A stretch of 64,000 bases of DNA. Origin: an actinobacterium acMicro-4 (GTDB lineage Bacteria > Actinomycetota > Actinomycetes > Actinomycetales > Microbacteriaceae). Positions 48,440 through 56,943 of the stretch are shown here, in pieces. Each line of letters starts with the position of its first letter. The first letter of the stretch is position 1. The translations under genes and the position numbers were made by a program. A model generated the notes under the pieces. That model saw nothing but the letters and a program-made list of their open reading frames with translations, searched no databases and was not told where the DNA came from. The DNA lies in contig JNSD01000002.1 in the NCBI GenBank assembly GCA_000754445.1, forward strand, positions 1 through 64,000, in the 5' to 3' direction.

Positions 48440-50182
48440 ATGTATCACCAACGTATGTCTGGGCGCCGCGTGGCTTTTGCTCTCGCGACGGTGATGGTGG
48501 TCTCCCTCGTTTTTGTGGGACGCCTCGTTGACGTTCAAATCGTTCGAGCGGCTGAACTTCAGGAGCAATCGCTCCAAGTCCGCACAACGAGCGAGACGCT
48601 CTGGGCATCCCGAGGCTCCATTGTTGATCAGTTCGGTAACGACCTAGCCCTTGATGTCGACCGCTATGACATCAGCGCAAACCCCTCAAAAGTCAGCGAC
48701 TTCCGACGGGCCGGCGTAGTTGTTCCGCTAGCCCAAGCGGTGGCCGAGATTGCCCAGGTGACGGGTGCCAACTATGACCAGATGCTCTCTGCCATCTCGG
48801 CGGACCCCACTGTGCAGTTCACCTACCTGGTCAAAGGTGTGACCCCGGAAGCAAAAGATGCGCTGAGAGAGTTGGACATTCCGTGGCTGCAAATCGATCT
48901 CATCCGGGAGAGGATTTATCCCTTCGGACCCGTCACCGCAAACCTCACCGGAATGTTGGGCCGCGACGAACCCCTCGGTGGGGTGGAGCTAGCCGAAGAC
49001 GACTGCTTGATGGCCCAGAACGGGTTTGCTACCTATCAACAGGGTGCTGACGGGGTCAGGCTGCCAGGAACCACCACTCTGGTCGAGCAACCCATTCACG
49101 GCGGAACCGCGCATCTCACCATCGATAGTGACCTGCAGTGGTATGTCCTTCAGCAGTTGGCGGAGCACGGAGGCAGACTCCAAGCGCAGCAGGCAAGCGC
49201 GATTGTTGTGAGGGTCAGCGATGGCCACATTCTGGCCGCAGCGGATTGGCCGACCTTCGACCCCAATGACTTCAGCGATGCGCCCCCCGAGCACATGGGT
49301 GCGAGGACCTTCAGCGCCCCGTACGAGCCGGGATCGATTATGAAGTCCATGGGTGTCGCCATGCTCATTGATGCTGGCCACACCAGCGTCTCCGATCGCA
49401 TCGTCGCTCCCGGTTTTTACAACATCGGGTCCGGACGCTTCATCAAAAACATGCTGGTCTCTGATGCCCGGCAGCTCACGACCGCAGGTGTCCTTCAAAC
49501 CTCCTCCAATACCGGTATGGCGGTGCTCGGCGAGCGGATGCCCCAGCAACAGGCGTACGACTACTTCCGGGCCTTTGGCTTTGGAGAGAAAACTGCAGTG
49601 GATTTCCTTGGTGAATCACGCGGGGTTCTGAGGACTCCCGAGGATCATGACCCCTTCACTCGCTTCGCCCAGCTCTATGGTCAGGGCATCTCGGTCACCG
49701 CAGCGCAGATGGCTGGCGCATATCAAGCGCTCGCCAATGATGGAGTTCGTCTACCACTTCGCCTCTATGACGGATGCACCACGAGCCTCGGTGAGTTCAT
49801 CGAGGCACCCGTGGCAGAACCTATTCAGGTCGTCTCAGCCTCGGCTGCTCGCCAGACCGTAAATATTCTTGAGGCTGTGGTTACCCAGAGTGCACTGCGC
49901 CCCGTCCTGGAAATCCCCGGCTATCGGGTTGCAGCCAAGACCGGAACGGCCGAGATTGCCACCGCAAGCGGCTATGGTTCCGAGCGTGTCATTTCCCTGG
50001 CTGGTATGGCACCGGCAGAGGATCCCGAATACGTGGTTTTGGTCTCCTTCTACAAGCCCCAGAGCTCGAAGGTCTCCTCGGCTGCGGCGCCGGCGTTCAC
50101 AGATCTGATGTCCCATGTCTTGAAGCACTACCGCGTCGCGCCCTCGAGCGAACCAGCTGTCGTGCCCCCGCTAACCTGGTAG
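48440..50182 (+). CDS. ftsI: Penicillin-binding protein 3 / FtsI, septal transpeptidase
   Basis: The 580-aa protein has an N-terminal TM (about 8-30), a dimerisation domain and a transpeptidase domain with all three motifs: SIMK in EPGSIMKSM near residue 296, SSN in TSSNTGMAV near 354 and KTG in AAKTGTAEI near 501. It crosslinks stem peptides at the septum. The intact active site implies that pentapeptide substrates exist in this organism, which bears on the degraded mur genes next door. Confidence 0.95.
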   Translation: MYHQRMSGRRVAFALATVMVVSLVFVGRLVDVQIVRAAELQEQSLQVRTTSETLWASRGSIVDQFGNDLALDVDRYDISANPSKVSDFRRAGVVVPLAQAVAEIAQVTGANYDQMLSAISADPTVQFTYLVKGVTPEAKDALRELDIPWLQIDLIRERIYPFGPVTANLTGMLGRDEPLGGVELAEDDCLMAQNGFATYQQGADGVRLPGTTTLVEQPIHGGTAHLTIDSDLQWYVLQQLAEHGGRLQAQQASAIVVRVSDGHILAAADWPTFDPNDFSDAPPEHMGARTFSAPYEPGSIMKSMGVAMLIDAGHTSVSDRIVAPGFYNIGSGRFIKNMLVSDARQLTTAGVLQTSSNTGMAVLGERMPQQQAYDYFRAFGFGEKTAVDFLGESRGVLRTPEDHDPFTRFAQLYGQGISVTAAQMAGAYQALANDGVRLPLRLYDGCTTSLGEFIEAPVAEPIQVVSASAARQTVNILEAVVTQSALRPVLEIPGYRVAAKTGTAEIATASGYGSERVISLAGMAPAEDPEYVVLVSFYKPQSSKVSSAAAPAFTDLMSHVLKHYRVAPSSEPAVVPPLTW

Positions 50183-50217
50183 GGGTCCCCGGTGGGTCGG
50201 TGATAGGAGAGAGGGCG

Positions 50218-51777
50218 ATGATGGCTGAGATTCCTCGACCGCAGCGACCCACGCCGCTCTCGACACTTCAGTTAGCCCGCACAGTGAATGCTCTCCACTC
50301 GGGCCCCGATGCCCTCGTAAACGGTGTTGCCCTCCACACGGGTCTCGTTCAGCCCGGGGATCTCTTCGCGGCACTTCCCGGTGCCAACCGCCACGGAATC
50401 GAATTTTGGCCAGAGGCCGCTGCCGCCGGGGCCACCGCGGTTCTTACTGACGCTGCTGGCGCCAGCCTGCTGCCGCAGACGATACCGACACTGGTGCTCG
50501 AATATCCCAGGGGCCACTTAGGCGCGATCGCTGCGGAGATTTATGGCACCGACGATGTTGGGTCTATGGCGATCGCTGCAGTGACGGGGACCAACGGGAA
50601 AACCTCTACGGCGTTTCTCTTGGACGCGCTCATGAGGGGTCTTGGCTGGACGACGGCGCTATCCACTACAGCTGAGCGCGTTGTTGCGGGCGTTCCCTAT
50701 ACGAGCACCCTGACGACACCTGAGGCCCCGGACATTCACGCCATGGTGGCACTGGCCAAAGAACAAGGCGTCAGTGGGCTTGCCATCGAGGTCAGTGCGC
50801 AGGCTCTAGAAAAAAACCGTCTGGATCGTGTGATGGTCGATGTTGCCGGGTTTACCAATTTGAGCCACGACCATTTTGAAGACTTTGGCAATATGGACCG
50901 TTACCTGGCGGCCAAGGCCGCCCTGTTTACGCCGGAGCGCTCTCACAAGGCCGTCATCTGCGTGGATACATCCTGGGGGCTAGCCCTCGCCCGCCAGAGC
51001 ACAATCCCGTTCTGGACCCTCGGCAGGGCCGGGTCGGAGGGCGTGGAGGGCGTGCCGCATTGGCGCTACGCGATTACCGGAATCTCGGGTGACACCACGA
51101 CGTTCTCGGTGAGCGGGCCCGAGGCTTGGGCCATCGAATTCTCGGCCCCCATCATGGGAGAGCACATGGTCGCCAACGCGGCTCTCGCCGCGGTGATGCT
51201 CATTCTTCAGGGGGTGCCACCCGCCGACATGGCCACGGCAATGGGCCCTGGCACTGCGGGAATTCCCGTGTTCGTTCCGGGGCGGGTTGAGCGAGTGTCG
51301 GGACCGACTGGCCCTCAAGTGTTTGTTGATGCAGGTCGTAGTGAAGACGCATACCGGGCCACGCTGGAAACTCTCCGCTCACGCACGACGGGTAAGCTGG
51401 TCATGGTGTGTGGCACCTCAGGGAATAGGGACGCCACCAAGCGGCCTCTCATGGGCGCGACTGCAGCACGACTTGCCGATGTGGTTATCGTCACTGATGA
51501 CGATCCCCGGCGCGAAGATCCGGCTGTGATTCGCGCCGGGCTGCTCGAGGGTGTGCGCTGTGTTGAGGGCTCCGTGTGGTTCGAAATTCCTGATCCGAGT
51601 GAGGCAATCCGCCACGCCATTTCGCTGGTGGGGGAGGGCGATAGCGTTCTCTGGAGTGGTCCAGGATCCCAGAACTACCGAGATATTTCTGGGCAGAAGG
51701 TTCCCTATTCAGCTCGGGATGAAGCGCGGGCTGCCCTCCGAGAAGCGGGCTATGCCCCGGAACAACCGCATGGTTGA
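50218..51777 (+). CDS. murE: UDP-MurNAc-tripeptide ligase MurE, with altered catalytic motifs
   Basis: The 519-aa protein has an N-terminal domain (LVQPGDLFAALPGANRHG), an intact P-loop VTGTNGKTSTAFLL near residue 122 and GFTNLSHDHFEDFG. Two motifs conserved in relatives are altered: the (Y/F)(A/G)H(T/S)PDA motif reads AGRSEDA, losing its His and Pro; the C-terminal GPGHQDY / GKGHE reads GPGSQNY, losing its His. Specificity region is DDDPRREDP, as in wall types other than meso-DAP. Start ATG 50218 after GGAGAG. Activity is uncertain. Confidence 0.88.
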   Translation: MMAEIPRPQRPTPLSTLQLARTVNALHSGPDALVNGVALHTGLVQPGDLFAALPGANRHGIEFWPEAAAAGATAVLTDAAGASLLPQTIPTLVLEYPRGHLGAIAAEIYGTDDVGSMAIAAVTGTNGKTSTAFLLDALMRGLGWTTALSTTAERVVAGVPYTSTLTTPEAPDIHAMVALAKEQGVSGLAIEVSAQALEKNRLDRVMVDVAGFTNLSHDHFEDFGNMDRYLAAKAALFTPERSHKAVICVDTSWGLALARQSTIPFWTLGRAGSEGVEGVPHWRYAITGISGDTTTFSVSGPEAWAIEFSAPIMGEHMVANAALAAVMLILQGVPPADMATAMGPGTAGIPVFVPGRVERVSGPTGPQVFVDAGRSEDAYRATLETLRSRTTGKLVMVCGTSGNRDATKRPLMGATAARLADVVIVTDDDPRREDPAVIRAGLLEGVRCVEGSVWFEIPDPSEAIRHAISLVGEGDSVLWSGPGSQNYRDISGQKVPYSARDEARAALREAGYAPEQPHG

Positions 51778-52414
51778 GGTCACCCTTGACGAGCCGTGGA
51801 GTGACTGGGGTCGATCTGGGGGCATACTCGTCGCAGGAGAGCAGAGGCTGGCCTGGGAAGTCCCCACCATGTCACGCCGGCTCCTGGAGCGCGCACTTGA
51901 ATCGGTGCGCGCTCGCGTTGGCGCTGGGGTAAGCCTTGGCGAGGCTGTTGCAGGTGTGGTGCGTCCTGCCGAGCCTCACATACTCGAGGTTCATCGAGTG
52001 GGGGAGGGCGTACTCGTTATTGATGACACCGGCACGCTCGGAGTAAACGATGCCGCCACATCGCTCAAAATTGTGACGGGTCTCGCTGCGAGAGAACGAC
52101 GAGTGGTTGTCGCCGCGGGGGCGCTGGAGTTCGACGGAGAGTCAGACTATGACAACCTCGGGGCATTTGGGGCGTTGATGGTGCGACTCAACGTGGACCA
52201 GGTTTTTGCTGTTGGCCCCGAAGCCAGAGCGCTGTTTCTCTCGGTGGGACGGGAGGGTTCCTGGGATGGAGAGTCGCAGCACTGCGAGAGTGTCGAAGAC
52301 GCGTACGATGACATCCGTGCGTTTGTCCGGCCGGAGGATGTGGTACTCGTGATGGGTTCGACGGGGCAGTCGCTGCTTCCCCTCGCTCTGCGACTCGTGG
52401 AGGATCTCTCGTGA
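51770..52414 (+). CDS. murF: Truncated MurF-like protein (C-terminal half only)
   Basis: The 214-aa product (or 220 aa from ATG 51752) lies exactly where murF belongs, between murE and mraY. MurF is normally 450-500 aa. Here the N-terminal domain and ATP-binding central domain with GTNGKT are absent. Residual homology covers a short stretch before the C-terminal domain and that domain itself (VLVIDDTGTLGVNDAATSLKIV; RRVVVAAGALEFDGESDYDNLG; PEDVVLVMGSTGQSL). The NANP motif is replaced by GTLGVND. The ORF is open with GC-rich codon use like its neighbours. As ligase it should be inactive. Confidence 0.82.
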   Translation: MVEVTLDEPWSDWGRSGGILVAGEQRLAWEVPTMSRRLLERALESVRARVGAGVSLGEAVAGVVRPAEPHILEVHRVGEGVLVIDDTGTLGVNDAATSLKIVTGLAARERRVVVAAGALEFDGESDYDNLGAFGALMVRLNVDQVFAVGPEARALFLSVGREGSWDGESQHCESVEDAYDDIRAFVRPEDVVLVMGSTGQSLLPLALRLVEDLS

Positions 52415-53508
52415 GGATTCTCTTGCTCGGTAGCGCTATCGCGCTGTTCTTTTCTCTATTCCTCACGCCGCTCTTCATTCGGCTCTTTGGGAAACTGGGG
52501 TGGGGACAGTTCATCCGACAGGATGGCCCCAAAACCCACTTCGTGAAGCGTGGCACACCCACGATGGGTGGCATTGTTATTTTGCTCGCCGTGGTCACCG
52601 GGTATTTCGGGGCGCACCTTATCGAGGGCGCACCGGTAACTCAGTCAGCGGTCCTCGTCATTGGGTTGATGGTCACCCTAGGTATTGTCGGCTTTTTGGA
52701 CGATTTTTCTAAAGTCCGCCGCCAGCAGTCTTTGGGGCTCAGTCCGCGAGCGAAGGTCATCGGGCAAATCGTGGCCTCTGTCGCGTTTGCGGTGCTGGCC
52801 GTGTCCTTTCCCGATAAGGACAACCAGACACCGGCGGCACTGGGTATCTCCGTGTTCCGCAACGCCGATCTGGTGTCCTTTGTTGGGCTCGGCCAGATAG
52901 GCGCAATTATTGCCTTTGCCGTGTGGGCGAGCTTGATCATTGTGGGAACATCAAACGCGGTCAATCTCACCGATGGCCTGGACGGGCTCGCCAGTGGGTC
53001 AACCATCCTGGTTTTCGTCGCCTACGTCATGATCACCTTCTGGCAGTTCAACCAATCGTGTTTCCGCGGTGTGGTCGATGAAGAGAACGTTTACAAGTGT
53101 TATGAGGTGCGCGATTCACTGGAGTTGACCTCTGTCGCGGCGATCATTTCGGCAAGCCTCATTGGTTTCCTCTGGTGGAATACCTCGCCAGCAAAAATCT
53201 TCATGGGCGACACCGGGTCGTTGAGTCTTGGTGGCGGTGTGGCAGCCTTGGCGCTGTTCTCCCGAACCGAAGTCCTGCTGCCCATTGTCGGTGGACTGTT
53301 CGTCATTTTGACGGGCTCCGTCATTATTCAACGCCTGTATTTCAAGGCAACCGGCGGAAAACGGGTCTTTTACTCGTCCCCTCTGCACCACCACTACGAA
53401 ATCAAAGGCTGGGCTGAGGTCACCATTGTCGTCAGGTTCTGGCTCATCGCTGGCCTCTTTGCCGCTGCGGGTGCAGGAGTGTTCTACTTGGAGTGGCTCA
53501 GCCGCTGA
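52411..53508 (+). CDS. mraY: Phospho-N-acetylmuramoyl-pentapeptide transferase MraY
   Basis: The 365-aa, ten-TM enzyme makes lipid I. HFVKRGTPTMGG near 46, GFLDDFSKV near 91, NLTDGLDGLASG near 187, FMGDTGSLSLGG near 265 and the HHHYEIKGWAE loop near 328 are all present. GTGA start overlaps the murF remnant. It appears fully functional. Confidence 0.95.
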   Translation: MRILLLGSAIALFFSLFLTPLFIRLFGKLGWGQFIRQDGPKTHFVKRGTPTMGGIVILLAVVTGYFGAHLIEGAPVTQSAVLVIGLMVTLGIVGFLDDFSKVRRQQSLGLSPRAKVIGQIVASVAFAVLAVSFPDKDNQTPAALGISVFRNADLVSFVGLGQIGAIIAFAVWASLIIVGTSNAVNLTDGLDGLASGSTILVFVAYVMITFWQFNQSCFRGVVDEENVYKCYEVRDSLELTSVAAIISASLIGFLWWNTSPAKIFMGDTGSLSLGGGVAALALFSRTEVLLPIVGGLFVILTGSVIIQRLYFKATGGKRVFYSSPLHHHYEIKGWAEVTIVVRFWLIAGLFAAAGAGVFYLEWLSR

Positions 53509-54500
53509 TGGCCTCTTCGCTGGACTCGCTGACTAGTTGGCATAGTGATTGGTCTGGCCTCAGGGTCGTAGTCGTTGGCCTCGACGCCACCGGCTTTGCC
53601 GTTGTCGACACGTTGGTTGAGCTGGGCGCAGAAGTACTGGCTGTTGCACCGGATGCCAAGAGCGATGTCGTGCGGATTAGCGAAGTCATCGGCGCCGGAG
53701 TTCACGTCTCTGGCGATGTCCTCTCGAGGGTGCAGGCAGCGCTTGGTTACACTGCGAATCTCGCCATCGTCTCTCCTGATGTTTCCAGTGACGACCCCGT
53801 CGCGCGCGCGCTTCTGGGAGGAGGGGTTCCAGTCTGGTCGGATGTGGATTTCGCGTGGAGAGTCCGAGACAAGAACGACGTTGTAGCGCAGTGGATACTC
53901 GTCGTCGGAGAGACCGACGGGCCGCGTATTGCTGATCTAGCAGCCCGGATACTGGTGGCTGATGGTCGTAGTGCCCGGCACGTCGGGCTGGAGAGCGCCC
54001 CACTACTGGATGCACTTCGTGACCCTGAGCCCTACACAACACTCATTATTGTGGCGGGGTCGACCGGCGTCGGCTGGTGGCAGCGCTATCCCGAGGCGCT
54101 GCGCAGACCCGTGCTCACGGTGTCCCTGGGAGATGCCGGCGTGACTCCCAGCGGCGTGCGGTTTGATGCCACGACCACAGCCTGTGTGTATCGCCGCAGC
54201 GTCGGCCCCACCGAAGACATGGTGAAAGACGCGGATGTACTCGAGGGCGCCCGGGCAATTGGGATTGGACTGGATTCTCCGGGGATGAGCGATCTAGGTC
54301 TCGTGGAGGGCATTCTCTGCGACCGAGCCTTCCTCGAGGATCGGGAGCACCAGGCCCTCGAAATTTCGACTACCGAGGAGCTCGAGGAGGCCGGGTGGGT
54401 GATACCCGATGACCTACCCACCATCCTGGCGGCCGTGGCTATCGCGCGTTCCTATGACGTTTCACCCGCGCTGATAGCGGGAGTGGTTACCCTTCCCTAG
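53508..54500 (+). CDS. murD: Degenerate MurD-like protein (no P-loop, no C-terminal domain)
   Basis: ATG 53508 overlaps the mraY stop (TGATG) and gives 330 aa against about 450-500 for MurD. The N-terminal domain is clear (VVVVGLDATGFAVVDTLVEL; GVPVWSDVDFAWRV). At the ATP loop, usually GTNGKTT, it reads VVGETDGPRIADLAARIL. The segment after GSTGVGWWQRYPEALRRP lacks the usual NxxxDHLD histidine block, yet TTTACVYRRSVGPTEDMV and DVLEGARAIGIGLDSPGM match MurD. The C-terminal domain is missing. The ORF is intact, so it is a retained pseudoenzyme or a relict. Confidence 0.84.
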   Translation: MASSLDSLTSWHSDWSGLRVVVVGLDATGFAVVDTLVELGAEVLAVAPDAKSDVVRISEVIGAGVHVSGDVLSRVQAALGYTANLAIVSPDVSSDDPVARALLGGGVPVWSDVDFAWRVRDKNDVVAQWILVVGETDGPRIADLAARILVADGRSARHVGLESAPLLDALRDPEPYTTLIIVAGSTGVGWWQRYPEALRRPVLTVSLGDAGVTPSGVRFDATTTACVYRRSVGPTEDMVKDADVLEGARAIGIGLDSPGMSDLGLVEGILCDRAFLEDREHQALEISTTEELEEAGWVIPDDLPTILAAVAIARSYDVSPALIAGVVTLP

Positions 54501-54625
54501 AGCGCTGGCGCCCGGGCACATGTCGGCGCGCCCTATCGGGTCTATGCGCCCCATAGGTTCACACTTATAGATGGACTGTTCACCCACCTAAGAGGGTGCA
54601 CAGTGACCGTGAGGAAGGTGGCGAT
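54501..54625 (+). other. Gene-free gap between murD remnant and ftsW
   Basis: These 125 nt lie where relatives have essentially no gap. They hold a CTATG-cgccc-CATAG palindrome at 54542-54556 and an AT-rich TTATAGAT near 54567-54574 that could be part of an internal promoter. No coding remnant of a MurD C-terminal domain could be recognised by eye. The end of the gap contains the ftsW SD (GAGGAAGG). Confidence 0.55.
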
Positions 54626-55846
54626 GTGACAACAGTCGTGCGACCACCGTCTCATTCTCCACCAAACAAGCCCCGCATGGTGGTCAGCGTGAGGCGTCTC
54701 TTTCAGGCGGAATCTGGCGAATATGTAGTGATGGTGGCGACCGTCTTGTTTTTGGTGGCCTTTGGTTTGGTCATGGTGCTCTCGTCGTCCTTTGTTGGTT
54801 CGGCGCTTGGCAACGACGGGAACTTTTTTGCCACTTTCTTGAGGCAGGCGTTCTGGGCGGTGGTGGGCATTCCGCTCATGCTCATCGTGTCTCGACTGAA
54901 GCCCATCCAAATCAAGCGTGCTACCCCGGCGATATTTTTGGCCGCTTTGGTGTTCCAGGCGCTCGTCTTCACCGCCCTGGGAATCACCTCTGGAGGTAAC
55001 CGAAACTGGGTCAACATTGCCGGATTCAGTGGCCAGCCCTCGGAGCTTGTGAAGGTTGCGCTGATCGCGTGGATGGCGGCGATACTGTCGGATCGCCTTG
55101 ATCGTCTCCACGACTACCGTGTTCTTCTCCGTCCGCTCGCCGTGGGTGTCGCAGTGGCGCTCGCCCTGGTCATTGCGGGTCGCGACCTGGGAACTGTGGG
55201 CATCATGACGATGATCGCCCTAGGCGTTTCATTTTTAGCCGGCGTTCGGCTGTCTCACCTGGTGGCAGTGATGGGTGCCTTGGGGGCTTTTCTGGGGATA
55301 ACTGCGCTCTTGAGTCCCTCGCGTGTGGCGCGCATCATGACGTGGTTCTCCGGGTGCACTGAGGCGGACTATCTCACAACGTGTTGGCAGTCCGTTCACT
55401 CGACTTATGCCCTGGGCTCTGGTGGCTTACTCGGGGTAGGACTTGGCAACTCTCGCGCCAAATGGTCATGGTTGCCAGCAGCCGAGACCGACTTCATTTT
55501 TGCCATTGTTGGCGAGGAGCTTGGCCTTGCGGGGACCACACTGGTGATTGTTGCCTTCGTTGTCCTCGCCATCGCGATGACGCGGATGGTTCGAGCACAG
55601 CAAGACCCCTTCGCGAGAATTGTTACGGGGGGTGTCATGGTGTGGCTGATTGGTCAGGCGCTGGTCAACATTGCGGTGGTGCTCGAGCTTTTGCCTGTTC
55701 TGGGGGTTCCGCTGCCGTTCATGTCAGTGGGCGGTTCGGCGCTGCTCTCGTCGTTGGCCGCTATTGGTGTGGTGATGGCTCTCAATCGCGCCGGGTCTGA
55801 GTCAGTGAGCGACTACCGCGCACGACGAAGGGCCGGCACTCGATGA
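54626..55846 (+). CDS. ftsW: SEDS peptidoglycan polymerase FtsW
   Basis: GTG 54626 follows GAGGAAGG and gives 406 aa with about ten TM segments. Conserved SEDS blocks: NRNWVNIAGFSGQPSELVKVA near 122-142, GRDLGTVGI, AETDFIFAIVGEELGL near 283, and GVPLPFMSVGGSALLSS near 363. It polymerises lipid II during division with FtsI. It appears functional. Confidence 0.93.
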   Translation: MTTVVRPPSHSPPNKPRMVVSVRRLFQAESGEYVVMVATVLFLVAFGLVMVLSSSFVGSALGNDGNFFATFLRQAFWAVVGIPLMLIVSRLKPIQIKRATPAIFLAALVFQALVFTALGITSGGNRNWVNIAGFSGQPSELVKVALIAWMAAILSDRLDRLHDYRVLLRPLAVGVAVALALVIAGRDLGTVGIMTMIALGVSFLAGVRLSHLVAVMGALGAFLGITALLSPSRVARIMTWFSGCTEADYLTTCWQSVHSTYALGSGGLLGVGLGNSRAKWSWLPAAETDFIFAIVGEELGLAGTTLVIVAFVVLAIAMTRMVRAQQDPFARIVTGGVMVWLIGQALVNIAVVLELLPVLGVPLPFMSVGGSALLSSLAAIGVVMALNRAGSESVSDYRARRRAGTR

Positions 55847-56943
55847 CTCGAGTTCTTTTGGCGGGCGGAGGCACCGCCGGCCACGTGAACCCCCTGCTTG
55901 CTGTGGCGAATGAGCTTGTGCGTCAGGGTCGCTGCAACCCCGCCGAGATCATCGTGGTCGGCACCCGAGGGGGCCTGGAATCCCGTCTGGTTCCGGCGGC
56001 CGGATTCGCGCTGGCGACTACCCAACGGCTTCCTCTGCCGAGAAAACTGAGCCTTGGTGCGCTGGTGTTCTGGCCTCGTTTCGCCATTGCGGTGGGCAAG
56101 GTTGTCTGGTTGATTATGCGCCACAGGGCCGAGCTGGTTGCCGGATTTGGCGGTTATGCCTCGGCGCCCAGCTATGTTGCTGCCTGGCTCACCAGGACTC
56201 CGCTCGTGATCCACGAAGCCAATGCGGTTCCGGGCTTTGCGAACAGGCTCGGTTCGCGACTCACGCGGTGTGTGGTAACCACGTTCAGCCAGACCCAGTT
56301 GCCCCACGCCACAGTCTTGGGCATGCCCATGGCGAGGGCCATTACCCACCCTTCGTCTTCCCCCAATGCCTCCCGGGCGCGGAGCGCATTTGGGCTGAAG
56401 CCAGGGAAAAAGACGCTCCTGGTCACCGGCGGCTCTCAGGGTGCCCAGTCGCTGAACGCGACTCTGGCCGCTGTGGTGGAGGACATACTGGCTCTGGATT
56501 GGCAGATACTGCATATCGTGGGGAGTAAGAATCCGCTACCGCCGTCTTCTCCGGGGTATGTCGCTCTGTCCTATTGCTACCGAATGGATGTGGCTTTTGC
56601 GGCGGCCAGCGCGGTGATTTCCCGCGCTGGTGCGGCGACTGTGTCGGAGATTCAGATCGTCGGTATACCCGCAGTGTTCGTTCCCTATCCGGTGGGCAAC
56701 GGGGAACAAGAAAAAAACGCCGCCGACAGCCTTGCCACTGGGGCGGCTGTTATGGTGCTCGATCGGGATTTCACGCCGGAGCGTTGTCGAGCCGTGGTCC
56801 TGCCGTTGCTCGCCGATGACACGGCGCTGGCACGTATGCGCACCAACGCGATTGGCCTCGGGCGCCCCCAGGCAGCGGAGGCATTTGTTGAGACCATGAT
56901 GGAGGCGCTGTCATCACGGCGAAGCAAGGGTTTGGGCGCGTGA
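55843..56943 (+). CDS. murG: UDP-GlcNAc:lipid I N-acetylglucosaminyltransferase MurG
   Basis: The 366-aa peripheral membrane enzyme forms lipid II. GGGTAGHVNPLLAVA near 7, GFGGYASAPSYVAA near 103, HEANAVPGFANRL near 125, GGSQGAQSLN near 197 and ISRAGAATVSEIQIVG near 264 are intact. ATGA overlap with ftsW, GTGA overlap with murC. Confidence 0.95.
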   Translation: MTRVLLAGGGTAGHVNPLLAVANELVRQGRCNPAEIIVVGTRGGLESRLVPAAGFALATTQRLPLPRKLSLGALVFWPRFAIAVGKVVWLIMRHRAELVAGFGGYASAPSYVAAWLTRTPLVIHEANAVPGFANRLGSRLTRCVVTTFSQTQLPHATVLGMPMARAITHPSSSPNASRARSAFGLKPGKKTLLVTGGSQGAQSLNATLAAVVEDILALDWQILHIVGSKNPLPPSSPGYVALSYCYRMDVAFAAASAVISRAGAATVSEIQIVGIPAVFVPYPVGNGEQEKNAADSLATGAAVMVLDRDFTPERCRAVVLPLLADDTALARMRTNAIGLGRPQAAEAFVETMMEALSSRRSKGLGA

